Shown here piece by piece: positions 10,066-19,500 of a stretch of DNA of 64,000 bases (its first letter is position 1; every line of letters begins with the position of its first letter). The translations under genes and the position numbers were made by a program. The notes below the pieces were generated by a model, which searched no databases, was not told the origin of the DNA, and was given only the letters and a program-made list of their open reading frames with translations. This DNA comes from Tranzscheliella williamsii (lineage: Eukaryota; Basidiomycota; Ustilaginomycetes; Ustilaginales; Ustilaginaceae). The stretch covers positions 62,001-126,000 of the forward strand of contig JALBYF010000024.1 of assembly GCA_023212725.1 (NCBI GenBank), given 5' to 3'.

Positions 10066-10290
10066 CCTGCCTCGCACGTGCGCTCCTGGCGCGTCCCCTC
10101 CCGTCGCCCCAGCCGGTTACAACAATCTACAGCTGTCGCCGGCCCACGCCCGCCCCTCCTTTAATCTGTCCACAGCCACGCGGCGCGAGGCGGGATCTCT
10201 ACCCTTTGTAATGGAATCTATTTTATGTCCGGAATTCGAGCCATCGATGCTGGAAAGTGGAGCCAAGGCGGTTCAGAGTTGCGCCAAAGT

Positions 10291-11727
10291 TTAGCTGTTG
10301 AAGAGGCGGGAGTGGAGCTGATCGTGGCGAGCCTGGATGATTTCGCCGAGCGGAAAGGTGGTGGCTGGTGCCGCGGGGAGCTCCCAGTAGGCGTTGGTGG
10401 GGTCGCGGGGTGGGTGGGGATGGGGAGCATGATGGTCGGCATTGGGGTCGTCGTCGGGCCAGTCCCAGGCCCAGCCCTGGGCGGGGTCGTCGTCGGCGAC
10501 GGGGAGGAGGGAGTGCTTGGGGGGGCGGAGGGGGAGGACTTTGGGGGGCGGGGCGTGGGGTACACGCCGGGGGGTGGTTTGGCGGAATGGAGCGGTGTGT
10601 CGGGTAGCCGGGGGGTTTTCGTCAATGGTGTAGGCGGGCGCGGGGGCTGGTTGGGCGGGGGCGGTGGCTGCCGGCGGGATCGCTGGGGGTGGGACGGCGG
10701 CGGGGGTGGGGTCGCAGCAGCCGGTGGCGTAAATTTCGTCGAGGAGGTCTGTGAGGACGGTGCGCAGCTGGAAGCGCATGATCTGCTGGGCGAGGTAGGG
10801 GCCGAGGCTGTTGAGGCGGACCGAGCTGGAGAGGAGCGAGCGGGCCTGGAGGAAGAGGTGGAGGTAGAGCGAGCGGCGGAGAGAGAGGCCGGTGGCTGCG
10901 GCGAAGACGGCCCAGCAGAGGGGGAGATGGCCGAGCGCGGTTGTGCGGCGGATGTCCAGCTTGTACCGGTCGACGAGGCGGGCGGCGAGGTGGATACGCG
11001 GGTCGGCGTGCGCGGGTGGCGGCGGGGCGCCCGGTCTGACCCCGTCGAACGGCTGGCGCGACAGGTCGATCGGCCGTGCGAACGCTTTCGAGTAGAGCGT
11101 GAGCAGGGCGATGCCCTGCGCCCGGGACGCACGGCGCGCGACATGGTTGAGCGTCACCGTGTGATACGCACCATCGAGCCACGCAATGCGCGCCATACAC
11201 GCCGCCAGCTCCTCCTCCTCCTCAAAACCACCCTCCACCGCCGCATGCTCCTCCGCACTCCCACCCCCCACTTCCCCACTCCGCACCCCCCAGCGCTCCA
11301 CCTGCCCATCCAGATACACGTTCACCGTGCGGTGCGCGCGCGCAATCACCCCAAAACTCCCGCGCGCATACGAATGCAGCGTCGACCGCGCAAACGACAA
11401 CGTCGCCCCCGCCAACTCCGCCTGCGACGGCATCTGCCCACCCCCCCTACCACCCGTACTCGTCATCTCGTGCAGCAACCCATGCGCAAAAAACGACTCC
11501 AGCCCCGAAGACGCCACGAAACCCCCCGTCGGCAGATTCGAGTCGCTCAGGACAAGCAGTAGATACGTCTCGAGCTCGTCCTCCGCCTCGCCGCCCGCCC
11601 CGAAACCCTGTTCTGGAACGGACATTCCTGCCGCCGCTTTCCTTGCCCGGTGCGATACGGTTGCAAGCAGATGTGTCCGAGCCCCACTCCGGCGAAGTGT
11701 TGGTCTCCCTTTCCAGACCGCGGCCAT
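10291..11727 (-). CDS. ureF: Urease accessory protein UreF
   Basis: UreF works with UreD and UreG to deliver nickel to the urease active site in the cytosol. Family hallmarks are LLLVLSDSNLPTGGFVASSG near the N-terminus, GHLPLCWAVFAAATGLS in the middle, QARSLLSSSVRLNSLGPY, and the conserved C-terminal end RHDQLHSRLFNS. The frame is 478 aa from the ATG at 11727. An internal Met at codon 35 (ATG at 11625) begins MSVPEQGF and could be the true start, because the first 34 residues are not family-like. About 110 residues between the core and the conserved end form a Pro/Ala-rich insertion (about 345-455) not expected in UreF. That segment is very C-rich on the coding strand, so base-calling errors are possible. 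No other urease gene lies in the window. Confidence 0.9.
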   Translation of the reverse strand: MAAVWKGRPTLRRSGARTHLLATVSHRARKAAAGMSVPEQGFGAGGEAEDELETYLLLVLSDSNLPTGGFVASSGLESFFAHGLLHEMTSTGGRGGGQMPSQAELAGATLSFARSTLHSYARGSFGVIARAHRTVNVYLDGQVERWGVRSGEVGGGSAEEHAAVEGGFEEEEELAACMARIAWLDGAYHTVTLNHVARRASRAQGIALLTLYSKAFARPIDLSRQPFDGVRPGAPPPPAHADPRIHLAARLVDRYKLDIRRTTALGHLPLCWAVFAAATGLSLRRSLYLHLFLQARSLLSSSVRLNSLGPYLAQQIMRFQLRTVLTDLLDEIYATGCCDPTPAAVPPPAIPPAATAPAQPAPAPAYTIDENPPATRHTAPFRQTTPRRVPHAPPPKVLPLRPPKHSLLPVADDDPAQGWAWDWPDDDPNADHHAPHPHPPRDPTNAYWELPAAPATTFPLGEIIQARHDQLHSRLFNS

Positions 11728-12325
11728 CTCTCAACCCTCCACCCCGCCGATATAACACCCCGATCTTAAATCCGATCGGGCTCGGCGACTCCACGCCATA
11801 CCGGCCAACCGCAGCTTAGCCGCACCCCACCTTTGGCTGTGGTTGTGCCAAGCGACGATATACGCCTGGAAGCAAACACCATCGCCTCAGCGAGGGTCTA
11901 TCACGATGGTGAATAGAGTCATGCAACAGTCAAAACATCCCTCGTAGCCCACAACAGACTAGAAAGGTGTTTGCGCTAGATTTCGCTACCCTTTTCGAAC
12001 TCTTTTGTGCCAGCTCTTACTGGACGATTAATGTGGAAAGCCGGCGTTACAATTCATTATAGCAGTGATGGTATGGTATGGCAGTCGTTAAGCATGAGAG
12101 AACATGGGTGAGATGATCCGCGCTGCAATGCAGAGTATCGGCAGCGGCGGACAGGTATCTATGGAGAAAGGCAATGCATCGAGGGCTTGCTGGCAGCCAT
12201 GTGCCGCGGGCGCTGTGGCGTGGCGGGTGATGGCCTGGAGGAGAAGAGCAACACGGATCTGGAGGTTGCAGAAGCAAATGCGCGCTGAGATGCGGATGGG
12301 GAGGGAATGCGAGGCGAAATGGGAG
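11728..12325. other. Intergenic, upstream of ureF and downstream of the tetraspan gene
   Basis: The ureF leader and promoter together with the probable 3' UTR of the neighbouring minus-strand gene. I see no ORF or RNA gene that I can support. Confidence 0.5.
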
Positions 12326-14191
12326 CTAGATGCGCGCTTTGGGTGGTTGCTTGGAGGCTCTGAGGCCGACAATGTCGCAGTAGAGGGCGACGAGGAAGAG
12401 GACGGTGGCGATGACGGCGCAGGCGATGGCGCCGTTGTAGAGGTTGCACCAGCCCTCGGCGGAGCCGGCGGGGCAGGCCTTGCCGACGCCGAGCGCCAGG
12501 ACCGCAGCGGCCCCCCACAGCAAGCAGAGAACCACGTCCCAGCCACAGTGCCACTTGAGGCTGGAGCGCGCCGCGCGCCATCGTGCCTGCATCTTCATGT
12601 TGCCCAGCATCCCCATCCGCTGCCGCTTCTTGCCCTTGCGCCTTTTCCGGCGCCGCTGGTCGCCTGGCAGCGTCTCGTCGTCGTCGGTTTCCGAGTCCGA
12701 TTCCGCCCCGCCCTTGCCAAGCAAGCTCGGGTCGACGATCAGATTCACCGTTGTGCCCTGCCCCAGCCCACCCCCTTTCTTGTTCTTCTTGCCGAAAAGC
12801 CCACCTTTGCCCGCTTGGCCCGCGCCGGACAGGACGGGGACCACCATGCCGCCGCCCCCGCTTGACATGGCCATGCCAGCGCCGCCCGGCCCTTGCTCGC
12901 CTGACCTGCCTTGGCAGCAGCACGGCTTGACGATGAACAGCCATATGCAAACTAGCGTCGAGACAACCGAGACTCCGTAGAGGACATAGGCAGGCAACTG
13001 GCCAGATGGTGGAGCCTTTTCTTTCGGATGGATGAGCAGGAGGCCACCTATGCCGCAGCCCGCCGCAGCCAGGGAGACCAGGCACTGGAGCCACCGTGTT
13101 GTAACTCTCATCTTGTGCCACGGCAAAACCAGACGCCCTCGGTCGTCAACACCTCCGAGCGGCGTCACTTCGGGCTCCTCTTCGTCCTCTTCTTCGTTGT
13201 CGCCGCCAGCCTTTCCGTTACCTTTGTGCGATACCTTGGTGCCGAACTCCTTTTCCAGCATCCGGATCCTCTCCTCCTTGACGTAGTCGTTCGTTGCGGC
13301 GCGCCCGTACGCATAGCCGTGGAAGGAGCGCGGCTGCCCTTGCATGCCCGGTCGGCCGTTGCTCAGAGTCTCGCTTTCCCAGCCACTCTGGCCAGATGCC
13401 GGCGCGACCATGGTGTAGGCGTGCCCGTCTGCCGAGAGGTGGCCGCCATACCAGGCCTGAGACCAGTTGGGGAAGCCGGGCAAAGGGTCACCCAGACGAG
13501 GATGCGCGGGGTTGATCTGCATCTCCGGTCCGAACATATCCTGCCCGCGCCCCCGACCACCCGGCAGATGATGCGATGCATTGACGTTGAACATGTTGGG
13601 CGGTTCAGACGCAGGGGAGGCCGACGAAGGGTAGACGGACGGCGAACCGTAGACCGGCATGCTGTTGCGCGAGCGTCCGCCGAGTGTGTGGCTCGAGGCG
13701 GCCGAGGGCGGGCCAGCATGGCTGAAATAGCCGTATTGAGGGGTGGCCTCGTACATCCCTGGCGTTTCAACATAGTATCCGCCGTCGTAGGCAACAGGCT
13801 CGTAGGCGGGCATGTCGGGTACAGAGTGCGGTCGGTAGTATGGCTGCTGGTACGGGTCGACCGGCTCGGGAGCCTCAGAGAGCGCCGCGTGTGGACCCCA
13901 CCTGTGCTCCTGCGCCGCTTGGTTGGCAGCAGCAATTTCGCCCAGATGCCGTTCTTCATAGTCGTCCGACTCCTCGTGTTGGTGTTGTGACTGGGCATGT
14001 AGTGCCAATGGGCTCCGAGGCGACTGGTAGAACGGCGCCTTGGAGCTGCCAGCTCTGGATGCGGGGCGTTGATTCTCCCCGCTCCAGCGCCTCTGACCCT
14101 GCTGTTGCTGATAATGGGGTGAAGACGGCGCCACGGGTGGATACGACGGGTAGGCATGCGCATCCCCCATCGGGCTCTGGGCTTGCTGCAT
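12326..14191 (-). CDS. Tetraspan MARVEL-like membrane protein with long disordered N-terminus
   Basis: About 621 aa from the first in-frame ATG at 14191. The open frame continues upstream past a GTG at 14230 to about 14465 without an ATG, so a short upstream exon is possible. The N-terminal 300 residues are Gln/Pro/Tyr/Ser-rich and presumably cytosolic. A charged patch (DNEEEDEEEPE) precedes four hydrophobic segments: WLQCLVSLAAAGCGIGGLLL, YVLYGVSVVSTLVCIWLFIV, a third at VVLCLLWGAAAVLALGVG, and a fourth at AIACAVIATVLFLVALYC. Between helices 2 and 3 is a long Gly/Lys loop, and a Cys-containing loop (CPAGSAEGWC) joins helices 3 and 4. This layout resembles fungal MARVEL or SUR7-like plasma-membrane proteins. 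The family assignment rests on topology only. Confidence 0.65.
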   Translation of the reverse strand: MQQAQSPMGDAHAYPSYPPVAPSSPHYQQQQGQRRWSGENQRPASRAGSSKAPFYQSPRSPLALHAQSQHQHEESDDYEERHLGEIAAANQAAQEHRWGPHAALSEAPEPVDPYQQPYYRPHSVPDMPAYEPVAYDGGYYVETPGMYEATPQYGYFSHAGPPSAASSHTLGGRSRNSMPVYGSPSVYPSSASPASEPPNMFNVNASHHLPGGRGRGQDMFGPEMQINPAHPRLGDPLPGFPNWSQAWYGGHLSADGHAYTMVAPASGQSGWESETLSNGRPGMQGQPRSFHGYAYGRAATNDYVKEERIRMLEKEFGTKVSHKGNGKAGGDNEEEDEEEPEVTPLGGVDDRGRLVLPWHKMRVTTRWLQCLVSLAAAGCGIGGLLLIHPKEKAPPSGQLPAYVLYGVSVVSTLVCIWLFIVKPCCCQGRSGEQGPGGAGMAMSSGGGGMVVPVLSGAGQAGKGGLFGKKNKKGGGLGQGTTVNLIVDPSLLGKGGAESDSETDDDETLPGDQRRRKRRKGKKRQRMGMLGNMKMQARWRAARSSLKWHCGWDVVLCLLWGAAAVLALGVGKACPAGSAEGWCNLYNGAIACAVIATVLFLVALYCDIVGLRASKQPPKARI

Positions 14192-15642
14192 GTTTGCCTG
14201 CTCGTCCCGGCTCGCGGCAGTACCAGCCACGGCGGGCCTCAGTGTCGTGTAGGAAGGATCGTTGCAGGTCGGATATTCTACGTCGACTTCATGATTTCGG
14301 TGGAGAGGTACAATAGGATTAAGCAGATGGGTATAACAGGCTGTAACAAAGATGGAGACTCGTGGCCGGCCAGCAGGTGTAGCAGTGTGGGTGACGTGAC
14401 AGGGATAGGCAGCTACGCCGCTGATCCAAGTGGGATGGTGGATGGCAGTAGGCTGGAGGCCCTAGGTGTCGGCTGCGGCTATGGCAGCTCAAGCAGGAGT
14501 TGCTCTATGTGTGAAGGAAAGAACAGCTGGGGTGGAATACCGCCAGGCTGAATGCTGTGCTGGTAAGGGGTAAAAGGAGACCAGGATCACATGGAGGCTG
14601 AGCCGTGTTAGTTCTGCGACTCATGGGCCGGTGACGGCGTTCTTGGCGGTTCCCGTCGAGCCCCTTCTTGGTTGCGTTGCGCCCTGAGCTCAAGTTCTAG
14701 CGGTACGCAACGATCTCACGGGCTACAGACCGCCCATATACAGCACGGCAGCCTGTCTTAGTCGTAAGTGTTGGCTGGCTCCCTGCTGGCCGTTGCGGAT
14801 TGCCCTGCATAATCATATGGGAGACACACAACTGACATGCGGAAGGCGGTAGCCGTGCTTTCTGAGCTTGAATACGAATAATCATGGTCTGTTCCATCAA
14901 AAAAGCAAAAGAATTACCGATGCGACAGCCATTCAGGGGCAATCATTACAGTCGGCCAAAGTTGTCAATACATCCCAACAACATCCATCGAGCCCTGAAT
15001 GGCATCCGCGTCCCCGCCCAACTCGCCTCGTCAGGCAAGCAGCGCGGTTGCTGGTAGCTCGACACGGAACGGCGCGGTATTGCCAAGCGTACCCCTGCCT
15101 AAGCGTGCTTCGACCTGGGCCTGCCGGTACCGATACTTGCTCGCTACCGCATGGCGCTCTTCTGGACTGCTTCTCATGTTCCCTAATTTAGTATACATGT
15201 CGGATGGCCGCACAGTAAGTCAATTGCACAATACAACCGGCCTTCTTCGGATTGATGGCGGCAGGCAACGTGCAACCGCTGCGTTTGTCCGCATGCCATT
15301 ATTTGTGTCTGTATGAGTCCACAATGACGCTTTGCTTGCGTCGTAAGGTTTGCTCAGCGAAGTGACGCCTTGGCTTTTGGTCGGGCACAGCGATGCCTGT
15401 CCTTGCAACCACGTGCAGCTCATGAGCGGACTGCGATGCGGACAACACCGACGCAGAAGACAATTTGCTCCCAACATAACTGGTTGGTAGAGAGCTGAAA
15501 ACCAATCGTGTCCTGTTGCGTCCATTCTTCGCGAGCCCATCGGCCGATGGATGAGATCTGCTGTCACTCGAGTCACACATCGGCATCCATCAAGCCAAGC
15601 GGCGGTTTACGTTGCAGCCTATAGCCATGTCCAGAAGCCATG
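14192..15642. other. 1.45-kb intergenic region with one candidate small gene
   Basis: Mostly promoter and untranslated sequence. The only stretch with coding character is on the plus strand at 14999-15214, described separately. Other ORFs (14156-14551, 15220-15576) show no protein-like features that I can support. Confidence 0.4.
14999..15214 (+). CDS. Candidate first exon of a small unknown membrane protein
   Basis: An ATG at 14999 opens a 72-codon stretch with coding-like codon choice. It has a Ser/Pro/Ala-rich start (MASASPPNSPRQASS) and then a basic-hydrophobic segment (YLLATAWRSSGLLLMFPNLV) that could be a membrane anchor. It ends exactly at a consensus donor (ACA|GTAAGTC near 15215). 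A downstream AG near 15389 would join in frame to a short tail ending in a stop at about 15500. The unspliced frame is also open to 15316. I do not recognise the protein, and the ATG context is poor. It may be a small mitochondrial or ER protein, or spurious. Confidence 0.25.
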
Positions 15643-16004
15643 TTATCGCTTCAATGCCTCCTTGCGGAGGTTCTCGACGATCATCTGCATTGCCAAAGTA
15701 ATTGGTGGTTGATGTTGTCAATACGAAAGCTTCTCCCACGGCCGTGCAGATGAGACGAAACTTACCGCAACAGCTTCCGCGTTAACACCGCTTTCGATCA
15801 GCTCAACACAGGCGCGCAGCTGTTCCCGGGACAGGCCAGTATTGAGCAATTGCGACATGTCATTGAGAACTAGAGGAAAAGCGCAGGAAAGGATCAGTTC
15901 GATCAGTATATTCCTTCTTCCATCATCCGCCGAAATGGCACGGAGAGGACCGCAAACGCACTCTCCATGGTCTCCTGAGCAGCCCCGGACCTCTGGTCAT
16001 CCAT
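15643..16004 (-). CDS. MZT1: Mitotic-spindle organizing protein 1 (MZT1), three exons
   Basis: MZT1 binds the N-termini of gamma-tubulin complex proteins and helps recruit or activate gamma-tubulin complexes at microtubule-organising centres. Three exons, found by hand, are 15962-16004, 15766-15869 and 15643-15684 (minus strand). The introns are 92 bp (donor GTGCGT) and 81 bp (donor GTAAGT, acceptor TGCAG). They join to a 62-aa protein starting MDDQRSGAAQETME, continuing ILNDMSQLLNTGL, with the core CVELIESGVNAEAVA and the end LRKEALKR. The LLNTGL and GVN(P/A)EA blocks and the length near 60-75 aa are diagnostic of the family. Phases are 1 and 0, and every junction keeps frame. The gene is divergent from the ATR-family kinase gene, 524 bp between the start codons. 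Confidence 0.92.
15685..15961 (-). other. MZT1: Two introns of MZT1
   Basis: Intron 1 is 15870-15961 (GTGCGT ... CTCTAG) and intron 2 is 15685-15765 (GTAAGT ... TGCAG). Exon 2 lies between them at 15766-15869. The introns are longer in total than the coding sequence they divide. Confidence 0.85.
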
Positions 16005-16528
16005 TGTCGATTTAGTCTGAGTGTCGATCGGTGATGATGGGAAGGCAGAGTACAAGCCAGGGCAATGCGCGTTGTCGGGGCTGCTGGCAAAAGAGCGTAG
16101 CGAGCAAGGTGTTGGTTGATCTTTACGCGTCTGGCAAGCCCCACCAACACCCACGCGCGACTCAGCTCACGTTGCGAATTACAATCACAACAATTTATCG
16201 GAGTGGAGCGTCCGCCAACCTCTGCCGGCGAGGTGATGGAGTTGAGAAGAAAGAACCTTAGCCCATCACATCCCCTAACATTACACTCTAATACTACTAT
16301 CACCTTCATCACATGACTCTATCGGCAGCAATCCGAATGGCTGAGTCGAGCTGCTCCTAGACTTTCGCCGCTTCTGAACTTTCGCTGCCTCTCTGCGCCG
16401 TGAGAGTAAGCGACGCATGCCCTGAGAGGGATGTTCGCAGCGGACGATAGCCAACAGCGGCGAGCAAGCAGCTCAAATTCTAGAGCGCTTCCCAAGCTTG
16501 TAGCTTAGCCAGCCGCCAGCACCTCATC
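16005..16528. promoter_or_regulatory. Shared divergent promoter of MZT1 and ATR
   Basis: A 524-bp region separating the two start codons. It contains one perfect ACGCGT hexamer at 16125-16130 and a related CACGCGCG string near 16152. In yeasts ACGCGT is the MBF (MCB) site of G1/S genes. Its activity here is inference, and the hexamer also occurs by chance in GC-rich DNA. No clear TATA box is visible. Confidence 0.4.
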
Positions 16529-19500
16529 ATGACGTCCACCTCTAATCAAGCGCTCAACGCTCTCCTTAACAGGGTTGTCGGTCATGGCGATCCCCCTATT
16601 TCGCCCCACCATCATGCCGTCGATGGGCACGCCACCGCCAACGCGAAACAACCCCTAGATACCTCGGCAGCATTGGCCGCCGCCTCTCAGTACATTGCAA
16701 ACGACCTACGCAACGTGAATGCGGATGGGGATGGCTGTCTGATCGACGGCCAGATTTCCGAGTCGACGGAAGATGCCATCGCTCATGCGCTCAACCGTCT
16801 CCTTGTCACTGGAATCATCGTACCTCTCATAGATTCTCCGACACAGTTCGAAAGCCACGATTCAGTAGCCGGATTGGGCGTTCGACAGGTCCTAGAAACA
16901 CTTTCAAAAACGGTTACCAGCTCTCCTAAGTTCCTTGAACACCTCTTCGAGCCGGCGGTTCAGTCGTCTTCAGCTGACAGCGCTTTGAGCTATCAGAACA
17001 CTACCTTCGACATATGGATCACACCGCGCCTTCTATGCGCCTCTGCCTCGGTACTTTCTACTGCTCAGCATTTTACATACGTCGAGGGCAAGCGGCGCAT
17101 GCTTACCTTGGCTACGGAGCTTCTCGAGCATCTCGACAAGGTTCTCACCGCTTCGATCGACGCTGTTGCTCAGATCGATAATGTCCGATTCATCTTGGCT
17201 GAGTGCTTACGAACCTCCGTCCAAGCCTTGTCGCTCACTGGCCAAACCAGCTTCACCGCCAGTGTACGCCTGCCTGAGATCTTTGTCCCAAGATCAAGCT
17301 ATGCCGATCAGAAAGGAGCTCCGGCGTCAATAGTCTCCCGGGTGGTTTTTTTCTCTGGCCACGAAACACTAACACCGTTTCGGCTGAGTAGTAGGAACAG
17401 TAGGCCAAGGCCCAGCGGCAAAGGCCTCGCCGCCTTTTCTGCGAATCAGAGAGACACCACCTACAGCTTCGTCCTATCCAATCCTGAAGAGACGGACTCG
17501 GCATCGAAGCCGGACCCGGTTCGTGCAATTGCTCTCTTTCTTGTTTCGACAGACTTGTGCATCAGCATTGCTTCGAAGCACCCTGCTGAGTTACTCGACC
17601 TTGCCGAGGACGCCTTGCTTGCCTTTTCCGATAACACCATTCACACCTGGACTATGGTAAAACAGCGTTCTGTCCATCCAGCCTTCGATTTGCCTTTGGC
17701 CGCTGCAAGATATCAGGTCCTTGCGAAACACGCTTCTTACATTGCACATTTCCACGTGTCCAGGTTCAATCGGCTTCTAGAGGTGTCCACCGAGCATCTT
17801 GCATGGCTATTGGAGACCAGTGAAGCGGAGGTATCAAACAATCTGCGACTCGCTGACACTGTCGACACCCTCATGGCGATAAGGGGGTTCCTTAGTGCAT
17901 GCTTCAAGAGCGTCTCCCATGCGGACTTGCCCGGTCTTGCTGGGATCGTCAGGCCTTATTCTGCATTGTACATCACAGGATTGCCTTTGTTCAGCGCTGA
18001 CAATTCGCATAGTCAGCTGGCGCAGGCCAAGTTGTCATGCTTGATTCCTGCCATGACACTCATATTAGTCTCTGGTAAATATACGTTAGAGGCACATACA
18101 GCCCGCCATTTGCAAATGCAGCTTGAGGAGCTGATCCGAAATCAAGAAGCCGACGTTCACACCGCAGCTGGAATCCACGAAGAACATACGCAACCCGATC
18201 TTGAAGGACTAAAGCGCTTGCATTCCTTGTTGGCTTCTCTATTCTCTACTGAAAAGGATGAGGACCGACCCCAGAAGAGACTCAAATCATCTGCCTTTGC
18301 AACTGAGGCTTTGCGCGCGTCCGATACGCTCGATCAACTGAACACACATCTGCGCGAAGGCCGGGCGGCCTCCGCTCTTGACCACACTGTTAATGGTGAT
18401 AGAAACCTTGTTTTGCAAGAGATAGCGGCGCGGAAACGGCTCCTTGGTGTGTGCGGCGATAAGGCCTTGTCGTTGAAAGGAAGCGCTGCCCTCGTACCTC
18501 TTTCCTGTTTCTGCCAGAGCGATGAAAGCGATTTCAATGTCTGCCCTCAGGTGGACTGGAAACAGCGAGGACGAAAGGAGCTCCTACGTACCATACGTAG
18601 AGATCTGGAGGCCGTCTCCCAGCAATTGGCGCCGATCACCCCACAGACTCTGGACATGCTCCTACGCGTGATCCGCCATTACCCAAGCTCGGAGCAATTA
18701 CTAACAGGTGGAGACTCACAGCTGGTAGACATAGTCCGCCAATCTGTTCGCGCCAAGTCGCGGCAGACTCGGCTGCTGGCCAACGACCTGGCCGTTGTCA
18801 TGCAGATGAGGCTCGTGAAACAGCAAAATACCATGGCTCAAGACATCTGGAAGAACGAAACTGCTTTGATCCCACAAGCTTATCATGACCTTCTTGCCGA
18901 TTCGTCTCAGTTACGAAGCCACGAAACAGCCATCATTGCACTTGCGCGACTGTCCTCACTGCCTCTAGAGAGCAGTCAAGAAAGTTGTTTGTTGGGCTTG
19001 ATCCTACAGCTGGGCAACCCCAATCCCTTCCTCAAGTCCTGCGCGTACACCCAGATTGTGCAGCTAGCAACCGAACAAAAGTGCACCACCTTCCAACTCA
19101 TCCGCACACATCTCGATAAAATCAGTACCAGCATTGTCGAACGCTTTATCTCGATACCGGACCTTTGGGTCGGCTTCCTCGGTCTGATCAAGATGAATCA
19201 AGCCGCTTTTTTCAATGCAACAATCGAGTATACCTTACCGCATCTGATATCCCTAATTTGCGCTGGTCAGGAAGAGACGGGTACCAAGATGATCGAGCTG
19301 ATCGCCCGCGCACTTGGCACCGATGTTCCTCGCCTTTGTCTCAACAACATGACGTCCATCTTCCGGGTATTCTTCATGCGCACAGCAGCTTTGCGTGACC
19401 GAGGCCTCAACAAACTCGTGCAGCTCATCGGTGTTGATGCAGCTAGCCTCAAGGTGCTTCTGAGAAGTCGTCAATCCGAAGTCGTAGGATACCTAGTTGT

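Noticed and set aside
10225..11562. A 445-codon Gly/Glu-rich open frame opposite ureF
   Set aside because: It is the complement of Pro/Ala-rich ureF codons. UreF has all family motifs, so this is a shadow.
13028..13990. A 320-codon plus-strand frame opposite the tetraspan gene
   Set aside because: No membrane topology or motif of its own; it mirrors the disordered N-terminus of the minus-strand gene.
17330..17400. Possible intron inside the ATR gene (CTAAC followed by TAG)
   Set aside because: No consensus donor gives a length divisible by three, and the reading frame is continuous through the region.
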